From: Lachnobacterium bovis | Lineage (GTDB): Bacteria > Bacillota > Clostridia > Lachnospirales > Lachnospiraceae | Assembly (NCBI RefSeq): GCF_900111325.1 | Contig: NZ_FOGW01000006.1 | Span: forward strand, 1 to 64,000 | Direction of reading: 5' to 3' | DNA length: 64,000 bases | Shown: one piece after another, positions 17,175-26,265 of the stretch | Layout: every line of letters starts with the position of its first letter | Position numbering within the stretch: position 1 is the stretch's first letter | Notes under the pieces: model-generated | What the model was told of the DNA's origin: nothing | Database searches by the model: none | What the model saw: only the letters and a program-made list of their open reading frames with translations | Position numbers and translations under genes: made by a program

Positions 17175-18065
17175 ATGTATCAAATAGTTAGAAAACAAAT
17201 TTTAGCAGAAAATATCATTTTAATGGATATTTTAGCTCCAAGAGTTGCAAAACATTGTCTTCCAGGACAATTTATTATTGCAAAAACAGATGAGATAGGA
17301 GAACGTATCCCTCTTACAATTTGTGATTATGATAGGGAAAAGGGAACAGTTACAATAGTAGTTCAAACAATTGGAGCAGGTACAAGTCGTATGATGAGTC
17401 TAGAAGAGGGAGATGCATTAGAAGATTTTGTTGGTCCTTTAGGATGTGCTTCAGAGTTGTGTAAGGAAGAAAATTTAGAAGAAACTAAAAAGAAAAATAT
17501 AGTATTTATTGCAGGTGGACTTGGTACTGCGCCAGTTTATCCTCAGGTAAAATGGTTACATGAACATGGAGTTGATGTTGATGTAATTATGGGTTCAAGA
17601 ACTAAAGATTTATTATTCTACATTGATGAAATGAAATCTGTTGCCAAGAATGTATATGTAACAACAGACGATGGCTCATATGGTTTCGCTGGAATGGGAA
17701 CAGATCAGCTTAATGCCTTAGTTAATGAAGGTAAACACTACGATGTTTGTGTCGCAATTGGCCCAATGATTATGATGAAATTTGTATGTGTTCTTACAAA
17801 AAAATTAGAAATTCCAACAATAGTATCCATGAATCCTATTATGGTTGATGGTACAGGAATGTGTGGAGCATGTCGTTTGGTTGTTGGAGATGAAGTTAAG
17901 TTTGCATGTGTTGATGGCCCAGAATTCGATGGCCACTTAGTTGATTTTGATCAAGCAATGAAGAGACAACAACAGTATAAAACAGCTGAAGGCAGGGCAA
18001 AACTTGCGCTTGAAGAAGGTAATACACATCATGGTGGATGCGGACATTGTGGAGGTGACAAGTAA
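17175..18065 (+). CDS. nfnA: NADH-dependent ferredoxin:NADP+ oxidoreductase, alpha subunit (NfnA-type)
   Basis: This 296-residue FAD/NAD(H)-binding, [2Fe-2S] protein resembles dihydroorotate dehydrogenase electron-transfer subunits. It has an N-terminal FAD beta-barrel (RIPLTICDYD), the NAD motif GGLGTAPVYPQ at about 114-124, and the cluster segment VDGTGMCGACRL. In the segment Cys230, Cys233 and Cys245 are present, and Asp225 stands where other family members have a fourth cysteine, matching the unusual Asp ligand known for NfnA. A Gly/His/Cys tail (HHGGCGHCGG) ends it. Start: ATG at 17175 behind GGAGGAG; the TTG at 17163 overlaps that site. Its stop overlaps the start of nfnB by one base. 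The complex couples reduced ferredoxin, NADH and NADP+ by electron bifurcation. Confidence 0.88.
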   Translation: MYQIVRKQILAENIILMDILAPRVAKHCLPGQFIIAKTDEIGERIPLTICDYDREKGTVTIVVQTIGAGTSRMMSLEEGDALEDFVGPLGCASELCKEENLEETKKKNIVFIAGGLGTAPVYPQVKWLHEHGVDVDVIMGSRTKDLLFYIDEMKSVAKNVYVTTDDGSYGFAGMGTDQLNALVNEGKHYDVCVAIGPMIMMKFVCVLTKKLEIPTIVSMNPIMVDGTGMCGACRLVVGDEVKFACVDGPEFDGHLVDFDQAMKRQQQYKTAEGRAKLALEEGNTHHGGCGHCGGDK

Positions 18066-19450
18066 TGGATATGATGAAAAAAGTTCCAGTAAGAGAACAA
18101 GATCCAAAAGTGAGAGCTACTAATTTTGAAGAAGTATGTTACGGATATAATGAAGAAGAAGCAGTTAATGAGAGTACAAGATGTTTAAATTGTAAGAATG
18201 CAAGATGTATTCAGGGCTGTCCAGTAAACATTAATATTCCTGGATTTATTTCTAAAGTAAAAGAAAATAATTTTGAAGAAGCATATCAAATTATTTCAGA
18301 ATCATCAGCTCTTCCTGCTGTATGTGGTCGTGTATGTCCACAGGAATCACAGTGTGAAGGTAAATGTGTAAGAGGTATCAAAGGAGAAGCTGTTTCAATT
18401 GGTAAATTAGAGAGATTTGTTGCAGATTGGGCAAGAGAAAATGGAATTAAACCTAAAAAAGCTGAAGAATCAAATGGCCATAAAGTTGCTGTAGTAGGTG
18501 CTGGACCAGCCGGTTTAACATGTGCAGGTGATTTAGCTAGATTAGGATATGAAGTTACAATTTTTGAGGCTCTTCATCAGCCAGGTGGAGTATTAAGCTA
18601 TGGTATCCCAGAATTCCGTTTACCTAAAGACAAAGTTGTTCAAGCAGAAATCGAAAATGTTAAATCACTTGGTGTAAAAATTGAAACTAATGTTGTTGTT
18701 GGTAAAGCAGACACTGTTGATGAATTATTAGAAGAAGGTTTTGAAGCAGTGTTTATTGGTTCAGGTGCTGGTTTACCAAGATTTATGGGTATTCCAGGAG
18801 AACAAGCTAACGGCGTATTCTCAGCCAACGAATTTTTAACAAGAAATAACCTTATGAAGGCCTTTAAAGAGGGTTATGAGACTCCTATATCAAGAGGTAA
18901 GAAGGTTGTTGTAGTTGGTGGTGGTAACGTTGCTATGGATGCTGCTAGAACAGCACTTCGTTTAGGAGCGGAAACACATATCGTATATAGACGTAGTGAG
19001 GCAGAGCTTCCAGCTAGAGCTGAAGAAGTACATCATGCTAAAGAAGAAGGAATTGTTTTTGATTTACTTCAAAATCCAACAGAAATTCTTGTGGATGAGA
19101 ATGGTTGGGTTAAAGGAATTAAGATTATTAAAATGGAATTAGGCGAACCTGATGAGTCAGGAAGAAGACGTCCAGTTGAAATTCCAGGTTCTGAGTATGA
19201 AATTGAATGTGATACAGTTATTATGTCACTTGGAACATCACCTAATCCATTAATTTCATCTACAACATATGGATTAGATGTCAATAGAAGAAAATGTATC
19301 ATTGCATCCGAAGAAACAGGCCAGACTTCTAAAGAAGGAGTTTTTGCAGGTGGAGATGCCGTTACAGGTGCTGCAACTGTTATTCTTGCAATGGGAGCAG
19401 GAAAGAAAGCTGCAAAAGGCATTGACGAATTTATTAAGTCTAAAAATTAA
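18065..19450 (+). CDS. nfnB: NADH-dependent ferredoxin:NADP+ oxidoreductase, beta subunit (NfnB; GltD-like)
   Basis: A 461-residue flavoprotein homologous to the small GOGAT subunit. Two N-terminal [4Fe-4S] sets are visible, Cys40/43/48/52 and Cys87/91/97/101. FAD motif VVGAGPAGLTCAG starts at about 144, and NADP motif VVGGGNVAMDAARTAL near 280 is followed by YRRSEAELPAR. TAATG coupling to nfnA supports a heterodimer. Without nfnA it could be read as a glutamate synthase small chain, but a complete gltBD lies at 21697-27750, so the Nfn reading is preferred. Confidence 0.9.
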   Translation: MDMMKKVPVREQDPKVRATNFEEVCYGYNEEEAVNESTRCLNCKNARCIQGCPVNINIPGFISKVKENNFEEAYQIISESSALPAVCGRVCPQESQCEGKCVRGIKGEAVSIGKLERFVADWARENGIKPKKAEESNGHKVAVVGAGPAGLTCAGDLARLGYEVTIFEALHQPGGVLSYGIPEFRLPKDKVVQAEIENVKSLGVKIETNVVVGKADTVDELLEEGFEAVFIGSGAGLPRFMGIPGEQANGVFSANEFLTRNNLMKAFKEGYETPISRGKKVVVVGGGNVAMDAARTALRLGAETHIVYRRSEAELPARAEEVHHAKEEGIVFDLLQNPTEILVDENGWVKGIKIIKMELGEPDESGRRRPVEIPGSEYEIECDTVIMSLGTSPNPLISSTTYGLDVNRRKCIIASEETGQTSKEGVFAGGDAVTGAATVILAMGAGKKAAKGIDEFIKSKN

Positions 19451-19578
19451 TGAAAATTAATATGCTTAAAGCGTAAGATTAGATATTACGTATATAGTAA
19501 ACGGATAATAAGAAAGTCGTTTAAACTATAAAAAGCATAAAATATGCAATAAAGCAAAAAGTGCATATATTAAAATAG

Positions 19579-19630
19579 AGCCAAAGATAGAGTATATAAG
19601 AGTTTTTCTTAAATCTATTTTTGGCTTTAT
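19579..19630 (+). terminator. Intrinsic terminator after nfnAB
   Basis: A 13-bp stem, 19579-19591 with 19614-19626, one G-U pair, then TTTAT. Confidence 0.75.
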
Positions 19631-19691
19631 ATTGTTAAAGATTTGTATTCCCATTTTGAAAAACATTATAAATATATAAACTTCTTTAAAT

Positions 19692-19767
19692 AATGGCATG
19701 TCCTCAAAAATAAAATACCATTCCTAGATAATGGTATATCTTCAAAAATAAAAGATCATTTCTAAAT
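19692..19767 (+). repeat. Diverged 38-bp tandem duplication in the nfnB to DUF1858 spacer
   Basis: AATGGCATGTCCTCAAAAAT... from 19692 is repeated with about eight changes from 19730 (AATGGTATATCTTCAAAAAT...). The 466-base spacer (19451-19916) otherwise holds the nfnAB terminator and the palindrome at 19822-19837; I see no gene in it. Confidence 0.7.
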
Positions 19768-19821
19768 ATAAATTTCAAATATTTACTGAAAATCCATAAA
19801 AAAATGTATAAAGCACAGAGT

Positions 19822-19837
19822 TGTTGTATATACAACA
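19822..19837 (+). promoter_or_regulatory. 16-bp perfect palindrome upstream of the DUF1858/hemerythrin operon
   Basis: TGTTGTAT/ATACAACA is a perfect palindrome 80 bases before the first start codon of the three-gene operon. Candidate -10 TATGAT (19853-19858) follows. It may be an operator; it is not a clear Rex, FNR or Fur box. Confidence 0.5.
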
Positions 19838-19916
19838 TACCTGTATTTATTTCTATGATATATTTACCTTATAAACAAGAATACACAATTAATTTTAGAG
19901 AAAGGATATTTAATAA

Positions 19917-20108
19917 ATGATTACGAAAGAAATGTATTTAGGCGAAATATTAGCAACAAATCCAGCTCTTGCTGATGTCCTTATGAACTGTGGAATGCAT
20001 TGTTTAGGATGTCCATCTGCTCAAATGGAGTCATTAGAAGATGCATGTGTTGTACATGGGTTAGATGTTGAGAAAGTTTTATATAAGCTAAATGAGGTAG
20101 GATTATAA
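19917..20108 (+). CDS. DUF1858 redox-disulfide domain protein (hybrid-cluster-protein-associated type)
   Basis: A 63-residue stand-alone domain. Cys25 and the Cys29-x2-Cys32 of NCGMHCLGCPSA form the conserved cysteine site, preceded by the GEILATNPALADVLM helix and followed by the ESLEDACVVHGLDVEKVLYKL helix. Such domains occur fused or beside hybrid cluster proteins and RIC/ScdA-type iron-centre repair proteins. It starts a tight three-gene operon (3-base gaps) that ends in a hemerythrin, consistent with an oxygen, NO or iron-sulfur stress role (inferred). Confidence 0.85.
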   Translation: MITKEMYLGEILATNPALADVLMNCGMHCLGCPSAQMESLEDACVVHGLDVEKVLYKLNEVGL

Positions 20109-20111
20109 GAT

Positions 20112-20717
20112 ATGAGTGCATTTTTAGGACCAATTCATACATGGTTGTATAATAAGATAAATATGCAGAATGATTTAGTTGAAGAATTAATTAAATCTGC
20201 AATAAGTGAAAAAGCTGAGAGAGATGAACTTAAAGGAATGATTGCTAGAAGATATGGAGAACTTGAAAGTGGTAATTTAGAAGAAATCTGTGATCCAAAT
20301 AATATTCATGGATGGTTACAAGAGAGAGTTTCTCTTGTTGAGAATAGGTTGGCATTTGTGGTTACTTATTTAACAATGAATGAGGATAAGAATATTGAAA
20401 AATTAGAGAAGGCAGCATATTCTTTTGGAGAGGAAAGAACAACTGAACTCACAGATGCAAAGTCAGCTTATAAATTTTTAGAGGATAATCTTTTAAATGG
20501 GATGCCATGTGATAGAGTAAATGAAGTAATCTATGAAGAAGAAAACCAAGTTTTGTGGAGACAGGTTGTTGACATTCATAGTATTTATTGGGAAAACATA
20601 TCAGGAAATATGGAATATTATAATAGGATAAAGGAATCGTTTATAAATGGTTTACTTAGTCTAACAGGATTAAAGTTTGCTAAAGTAGATGTGAATCAGT
20701 ACGAAATAAGGAGATAA
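20112..20717 (+). CDS. Conserved hypothetical protein between DUF1858 and hemerythrin genes
   Basis: A 201-residue soluble, mostly helical and acidic protein beginning MSAFLGPIHTWLYNKI. No signal peptide or membrane segment is seen. The start GPIHxWLYNKI, a central GWLQERVSLVENRLAFVV helix, Cys at NGMPCDRVNEVIYEE and a WRQVVDIHSIYWENISG segment with two Trp and a His are the recognisable parts. I cannot place it in a characterised family, although I have the impression of similar proteins beside hemerythrin genes in other Clostridia. Translational spacing (3 bases on each side) shows that the three products work together. Confidence 0.8.
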   Translation: MSAFLGPIHTWLYNKINMQNDLVEELIKSAISEKAERDELKGMIARRYGELESGNLEEICDPNNIHGWLQERVSLVENRLAFVVTYLTMNEDKNIEKLEKAAYSFGEERTTELTDAKSAYKFLEDNLLNGMPCDRVNEVIYEEENQVLWRQVVDIHSIYWENISGNMEYYNRIKESFINGLLSLTGLKFAKVDVNQYEIRR

Positions 20718-20720
20718 AGT

Positions 20721-21281
20721 ATGTACGGTATTGAAGTGTTAATAAAGGAACATGAGAATATTATACAGTTTACAGAAGTTCTTAAGCAATTATCAGTGCG
20801 GTTACTAGAGGGGAAAGAAGTAGATACAGAACTGTTAAGAGAATGTGTTGACTTTGGAAAAAACTATTCAGATAAGCAGCATCATGGAAAAGAAGAAAAG
20901 ATTCTGTTTAGCGTAATGATAGATAAATTAGGACCAGTTGCTAATAAGTTAATAAAAAATGGAATGTTAGTAGAACATGATTTGGGACGTTATCATATGA
21001 CAAAGTTGCTAAAAACAATTGAATTATATGAAACAGATAAGTCATCTGAAATTAAGATTCAATTGATTTGTCACGCAACAGGATATGCTGATTTGTTGAA
21101 AAGGCATGTAGATAAAGAAAACTCAGTTGTTTATACTTTTGCGGAGAGGATGCTTTCTGAAGAAGATAAAGAATTAGTAAATAAAGAAACTGAAATGTTT
21201 GAAAAAGAAGCAGCTGAGAATAAGGTACAAGAGAAGTATCTTGGATGGTTGAAAGATCAATCAGAAAGATTTTTAAAATAA
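20721..21281 (+). CDS. Hemerythrin HHE-domain protein
   Basis: A 186-residue four-helix bundle with a non-haem di-iron site. Candidate ligands in order are His11 (KEHENI), His54/55 with Glu58 (KQHHGKEEKILF), His86 (VEHDLGRYHM), His118 and His129 with Glu133 (KRHVDKENSVVY). Such proteins bind or sense O2 or NO, or act in iron-sulfur repair (RIC). In RIC/ScdA a cysteine N-domain and a hemerythrin domain are one chain. Here the cysteine domain (19917-20108) and the hemerythrin are separate genes of one operon. A terminator follows. Confidence 0.9.
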   Translation: MYGIEVLIKEHENIIQFTEVLKQLSVRLLEGKEVDTELLRECVDFGKNYSDKQHHGKEEKILFSVMIDKLGPVANKLIKNGMLVEHDLGRYHMTKLLKTIELYETDKSSEIKIQLICHATGYADLLKRHVDKENSVVYTFAERMLSEEDKELVNKETEMFEKEAAENKVQEKYLGWLKDQSERFLK

Positions 21282-21379
21282 GGTAAATAATCTTAATAAG
21301 AATTTGTTGTGGAATATAATACTTCATACAAATAAAAAACAAAAAATACTCTTCCTAGATATTACATTATTGTATCAAA

Positions 21380-21417
21380 AACAGGCACAATTCAATATTG
21401 GTGTCTGTTTTTTTTTT
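21380..21417 (+). terminator. Intrinsic terminator of the hemerythrin operon
   Basis: A 9-bp stem, 21380-21388 with 21401-21409 (one G-U), ending in about ten Ts. From 21418 to 21560 the spacer is A-rich with no recognisable gene. Confidence 0.9.
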
Positions 21418-21561
21418 GAAAAAAATAAAAAAAATAAAAAAAACCTTCTTTAAATTGTTTGTATACTTGCCAATAAAAGAGAAAAAACAGATAATTCAAA
21501 AACAATAGCTAAGAAAAAACACAATAGTCAAATAATCTGACAATAGAGCAGTAAAAAACAG

Positions 21562-21590
21562 TTTACAGAATAAAAAAAACGTAGTATTAT
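21562..21590 (+). promoter_or_regulatory. Promoter of gltBD
   Basis: TTTACA (21562-21567), 17 bp, TATTAT (21585-21590). AACGTAGTA occurs at 21579 and again near 21617, a direct repeat around the start site that could be a regulator site. Confidence 0.65.
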
Positions 21591-21696
21591 TATAAAAGAA
21601 AATTCATGAATTTAACGTAGTAAAATATTATTATGTTATAAGCGTCGTATAAAAGATGCAACAAGAATCAAATACACTAAAAGAGAGGATAAAGCT

Positions 21697-24600
21697 ATGA
21701 ATGAACATTTAAGTGAAAGTAATAGAATAGCAGAAGGTTTATATGATCCAAGTTTTGAACATGACAATTGTGGTATTGGTGCTGTAGTCAATATCAAAGG
21801 TATCAAAACACATGGAACTGTTACCAATGCACTTAAAATTGTTGAAAACTTAAAACATAGAGCAGGAAAAGATGCTGACGGTAAAACGGGTGATGGAGTA
21901 GGTATTTTATTACAGATTTCACACAAGTTCTTTTCTAAAATAACAAAGGAAATTGGCATTGAAATTGGAAATGAAAGAGAATATGGTGTTGGTATGTTCT
22001 TTTTTCCACAGAATGAATTTAAAAGAATTCAAGCCAAAAAAATGTTTGAAGTTATTGTTGAAAAAGAGGGTATGGAATTTTTAGGTTGGAGAGAAGTACC
22101 TATTGATTCTGATAAAATTGGTAAGAAAGCTTATGATTGTATGCCTCATATTGCACAGGCTTTTATTAAAAAACCTAGCAATGTAGAAAAAGGCATTGAT
22201 TTTGATAGAAAATTATATATTGCAAGAAGAGTTTTCGAACAATCTAATGATGATACATATGTTGTTTCATTATCAAGCAGAACCATCGTATATAAGGGAA
22301 TGTTCTTAGTTGAACAGTTAAGAGAGTTCTTTAAAGATTTACAGGATGTTGATTATGAATCAGCAATCGCTACTGTACATTCTCGTTTCTCTACTAATAC
22401 TAATCCTAGTTGGGAAAGAGCTCATCCAAACAAATTTATCGTTCATAACGGTGAGATTAACACAATTAAAGGTAACGCTGATAAAATGTCTGCTAGGGAA
22501 GAGACAATGGAAACTGACATTTTAAAAGGAGAATTCCAAAAAGTTTTACCAGTAGTTAATCGTGAAGGTTCGGATTCTGCAATGTTAGATAATACATTAG
22601 AATTCTTAGTTATGAGTGGAATGGAACTTCCTCTTGCAGTAATGATTATGATTCCAGAACCATGGGCAAATGATAAATTAATGTCTCAAAAGAAGAGAGA
22701 TTTCTATCAATATTACGCAACAATGATGGAGCCATGGGATGGTCCAGCGTCAATTTTATTTACTGATGGTGATATTATGGGGGCTGTATTAGATAGAAAT
22801 GGACTTAGACCATCAAGATATTATATTACAGATGATGATTATTTAATCCTTTCGTCAGAAGTTGGTGTATTACCAGTTGATTCTACTAAAGTTGTATTAA
22901 AAGATAGATTAAAACCAGGAAAAATGCTTTTAGTTGATACTGTTGAGGGAAGAATTGTTACAGATGATGAACTAAAAGAAAAATATGCTAGCGCTAAACC
23001 ATACGGTGAGTGGTTAGATCGCAATCTTGTAAATCTTAAAGACATCAAAATTCCAAATGGTAGAGTAATGTCTTATAAAAAAGAAGATAGACAAAGAATG
23101 CAAAAGGCATTTGGTTATACATATGAGTCGCTTAAAGAGGCTATTTTACCAATGGCTAAAAATGGTGGTGAAGGAACAGCAGCAATGGGTACAGATACTC
23201 CACTTGCAGCATTATCTGATAATAGAGAGCCATTATTTAACTATTTTAAACAGTTGTTTGCTCAGGTTACTAACCCACCAATTGATTCAATTAGAGAAAA
23301 AGTAGTAACTTCAACAGCTGTATATGTAGGTGAAGCTGGAAATATTTTAAAACAAGATCCAAGTAACTGTAGAGTTATTAAGATTGAAAATCCTATTTTA
23401 ACTAATACTGATTTAATGAAAATTAGATCAATGAAAGTAGAAGGATTTAAGGTTGAAACTATTCCAATCATTTATTACAAGAATACAAGCTTAGAAAAAG
23501 CTGTAGCAAGATTATTTGTAGAAGCAGATAGAGCATATAAAGATGGAGCTAACATCATTATTTTATCAGATAGAGGTGTTGATGAAAATCATGTTGCTAT
23601 CCCTTCACTTTTAGCTGTATCAGCTTTACAACAATATTTAATTAATACTAAGAAGAGAACATCACTTTCAATGATTCTTGAGTCAGGTGAGCCAAGAGAA
23701 GTGCATCATTTTGCAACATTATTAGGATACGGTGCAACAGCAATTAACCCTTATCTTGCACAAGATACAGTTAAACAGTTAGTTGATGATAATATGTTGG
23801 ATAAAGATTATTATGCAGCAGTTGCAGATTATAATAATGCAATCGTAACTGGAATCGTTAAAATCGCTGCTAAGATGGGTATTTCAACAATTCAGTCTTA
23901 CATGGGTTCAAAGATTTTTGAAGCAATTGGAATTGATAAATCTGTTATTGATAAATATTTTACAGGTACAGTAAGTCGTGTAGGTGGAATTAAAATTGAG
24001 GATATTGAAAAAGTTGTTAATGATCTTCACTCAGAAGCTTATGATCCATTAGGATTAGGAACTGATTTGACATTAGATTCTATGGGACGTCATAAGATGA
24101 GAAGCGGTGCTGATTCTCATTTATATAATCCTGCTACAATTCATATGCTTCAACAAGCAACATGGAAGGGCGATTATAATTTATTTAAAGAGTATACAAA
24201 CTTAGTAAATAAAGAAGGTTCACACACTAATTTAAGAGGATTGATGGACTTTAATTATCCAGCCAAAGGAGTTCCTTTAAAAGAAGTAGAAAGCGTAGAT
24301 AGCATTGTGACACGTTTTAAAACAGGTGCTATGTCATATGGTTCAATTTCTAAAGAAGCTCATGAAACACTTGCAATTGCTATGAATAGATTACATGGTA
24401 AATCTAATAGTGGTGAAGGTGGAGAAGATAAAGATAGATTAACAGTTGGTAAAGATGGAAAGAATCGTTGCTCAGCAATTAAACAAGTTGCATCAGGAAG
24501 ATTTGGTGTTACAAGTAGATATCTTACATCAGCAAAAGAAATTCAAATTAAGATGGCACAGGGTGCTAAGCCAGGAGAAGGTGGACATCTTCCAGGTAAA

Positions 24601-26250
24601 AAAGTTTATCCTTGGATTGCTAAAACAAGATTATCAACACCAGGTGTAGCATTAATTTCACCACCGCCACATCATGATATTTATTCAATTGAAGATTTAG
24701 AGCAGTTGATATATGATTTAAAAAATGCAAATGAGGATGCTAGAATTTCAGTTAAATTAGTATCAGAGGCAGGTGTAGGAACTATTGCTGCAGGTGTAGC
24801 AAAAGCAGGAGCACAAGTTGTATTAATTTCTGGATATGACGGTGGTACAGGTGCTGCGCCAAGTAGTTCAATTCATAACGCAGGACTTCCATGGGAACTT
24901 GGACTTGCAGAAGCACATCAGACTTTAATTATGAATGGGCTTCGTAACAAAGTCAGAATTGAAACAGATGGTAAATTGATGAGCGGTAAAGATGTAGCTG
25001 TAGCAGCATGTTTAGGAGCAGAAGAATTTGGTTTTGCAACAGCTCCATTAGTAACATTAGGATGTGTAATGATGAGAGTATGTAACTTAGATACATGTCC
25101 AGCTGGTATCGCAACTCAAAACCCAGAATTAAGAAAACGATTTGCTGGTAAGCCAGAATATGTAGAAAACTTCATGAGATTTATTGCTGAAGAATTACGT
25201 GAATACATGGCTAAATTAGGCTGCAGAACAGTTGATGAATTAGTTGGTAGAGGCGATTTATTAAAGGTAAGAGAAGATTTATCAGATAGTGCTAAACTTA
25301 TTGATTTAAATAACATTTTAAATAATCCTTACGGTAAAGCAGGAGAGACAGTTGTTTTTGATCCAAAGCATGTATATGATTTTGAACTAGAAAAAACTAA
25401 AGATAAAACAGTTATTTTAAAACAGTTAGAAGATGCATTGAAAAATAAACAAAGACGTGAATTATCACTTGAAATTACTAATACAGATAGATCTTTAGGA
25501 ACAATTTTTGGATCACATATTACAAAATTATATGATGATACACTTGATGAAGATTCATATATCATCAAATGTAATGGTTCTGGTGGACAAAGTTTTGGTG
25601 CATTTATTCCAAAAGGATTAACATTAGAATTAATTGGTGATTCAAACGATTACTTCGGAAAAGGTTTATCAGGTGGTAAATTAGTTGTTTATCCACCAGC
25701 AGGAAGCAAGTTTGAAGCATCTGAAAATATCGTAATCGGTAACGTAGCACTTTACGGTGCAACAAGTGGTAAAGCATTCATCAGCGGTGTTGCAGGAGAA
25801 CGTTTCGCAGTTAGAAACTCTGGTGCTACTGCAGTTGTTGAAGGTGTTGGAGATCACGGATGTGAATACATGACAGGCGGTAGAGTTGTAGTTTTAGGTA
25901 AAACTGGTAAAAACTTTGCAGCAGGTATGTCAGGCGGAATCGTTTATGTATTAGATGAGGATAATGATTTATATATTAGAACAAATAAATCAATGGTATT
26001 TACAGAAGAAGTTACAAATAAATACGATGTTATCGAACTAAAACAGATGATTGAAGAGCATGTAACACTTACAAATTCTAAAAAAGGTAAAGAAATTTTA
26101 GATAACTTCAGTGAATATTTGCCTAAGTTCAAGAAAGTTGTACCTTATGATTACCATAAGATGCAAACAGCAATTGTAAAAATGGAAGCAAAAGGATTAA
26201 ATCCAAAACAAGCTCAAATTGAAGCATTTTATGCAAGTATCAAAGGTTAA
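21697..26250 (+). CDS. gltB: Glutamate synthase large subunit (GOGAT)
   Basis: Transfers glutamine amide nitrogen to 2-oxoglutarate. The protein has 1517 residues. Cys25 in HDNCGIG becomes the N-terminal nucleophile of the class II amidotransferase after propeptide removal. The FMN/synthase domain follows (GAMSYGSISKEAHE, SGEGGED, GGTGAAP). The [3Fe-4S] cysteines Cys1123, Cys1129 and Cys1134 have the exact family spacing. The C-terminal beta-helix (GXXGXXXG-type repeats, for example GNVALYGATSGKAF) is complete. It is followed after 15 bases by gltD. Confidence 0.97.
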   Translation: MNEHLSESNRIAEGLYDPSFEHDNCGIGAVVNIKGIKTHGTVTNALKIVENLKHRAGKDADGKTGDGVGILLQISHKFFSKITKEIGIEIGNEREYGVGMFFFPQNEFKRIQAKKMFEVIVEKEGMEFLGWREVPIDSDKIGKKAYDCMPHIAQAFIKKPSNVEKGIDFDRKLYIARRVFEQSNDDTYVVSLSSRTIVYKGMFLVEQLREFFKDLQDVDYESAIATVHSRFSTNTNPSWERAHPNKFIVHNGEINTIKGNADKMSAREETMETDILKGEFQKVLPVVNREGSDSAMLDNTLEFLVMSGMELPLAVMIMIPEPWANDKLMSQKKRDFYQYYATMMEPWDGPASILFTDGDIMGAVLDRNGLRPSRYYITDDDYLILSSEVGVLPVDSTKVVLKDRLKPGKMLLVDTVEGRIVTDDELKEKYASAKPYGEWLDRNLVNLKDIKIPNGRVMSYKKEDRQRMQKAFGYTYESLKEAILPMAKNGGEGTAAMGTDTPLAALSDNREPLFNYFKQLFAQVTNPPIDSIREKVVTSTAVYVGEAGNILKQDPSNCRVIKIENPILTNTDLMKIRSMKVEGFKVETIPIIYYKNTSLEKAVARLFVEADRAYKDGANIIILSDRGVDENHVAIPSLLAVSALQQYLINTKKRTSLSMILESGEPREVHHFATLLGYGATAINPYLAQDTVKQLVDDNMLDKDYYAAVADYNNAIVTGIVKIAAKMGISTIQSYMGSKIFEAIGIDKSVIDKYFTGTVSRVGGIKIEDIEKVVNDLHSEAYDPLGLGTDLTLDSMGRHKMRSGADSHLYNPATIHMLQQATWKGDYNLFKEYTNLVNKEGSHTNLRGLMDFNYPAKGVPLKEVESVDSIVTRFKTGAMSYGSISKEAHETLAIAMNRLHGKSNSGEGGEDKDRLTVGKDGKNRCSAIKQVASGRFGVTSRYLTSAKEIQIKMAQGAKPGEGGHLPGKKVYPWIAKTRLSTPGVALISPPPHHDIYSIEDLEQLIYDLKNANEDARISVKLVSEAGVGTIAAGVAKAGAQVVLISGYDGGTGAAPSSSIHNAGLPWELGLAEAHQTLIMNGLRNKVRIETDGKLMSGKDVAVAACLGAEEFGFATAPLVTLGCVMMRVCNLDTCPAGIATQNPELRKRFAGKPEYVENFMRFIAEELREYMAKLGCRTVDELVGRGDLLKVREDLSDSAKLIDLNNILNNPYGKAGETVVFDPKHVYDFELEKTKDKTVILKQLEDALKNKQRRELSLEITNTDRSLGTIFGSHITKLYDDTLDEDSYIIKCNGSGGQSFGAFIPKGLTLELIGDSNDYFGKGLSGGKLVVYPPAGSKFEASENIVIGNVALYGATSGKAFISGVAGERFAVRNSGATAVVEGVGDHGCEYMTGGRVVVLGKTGKNFAAGMSGGIVYVLDEDNDLYIRTNKSMVFTEEVTNKYDVIELKQMIEEHVTLTNSKKGKEILDNFSEYLPKFKKVVPYDYHKMQTAIVKMEAKGLNPKQAQIEAFYASIKG

Positions 26251-26265
26251 GGAGGTAATAAGAAA

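Noticed and set aside
17041..17175. Repeated TGCAC words before nfnA as an operator
   Set aside because: GCAC, TGCACG and TGCACAA occur, but they do not form a consistent palindrome or spacing.
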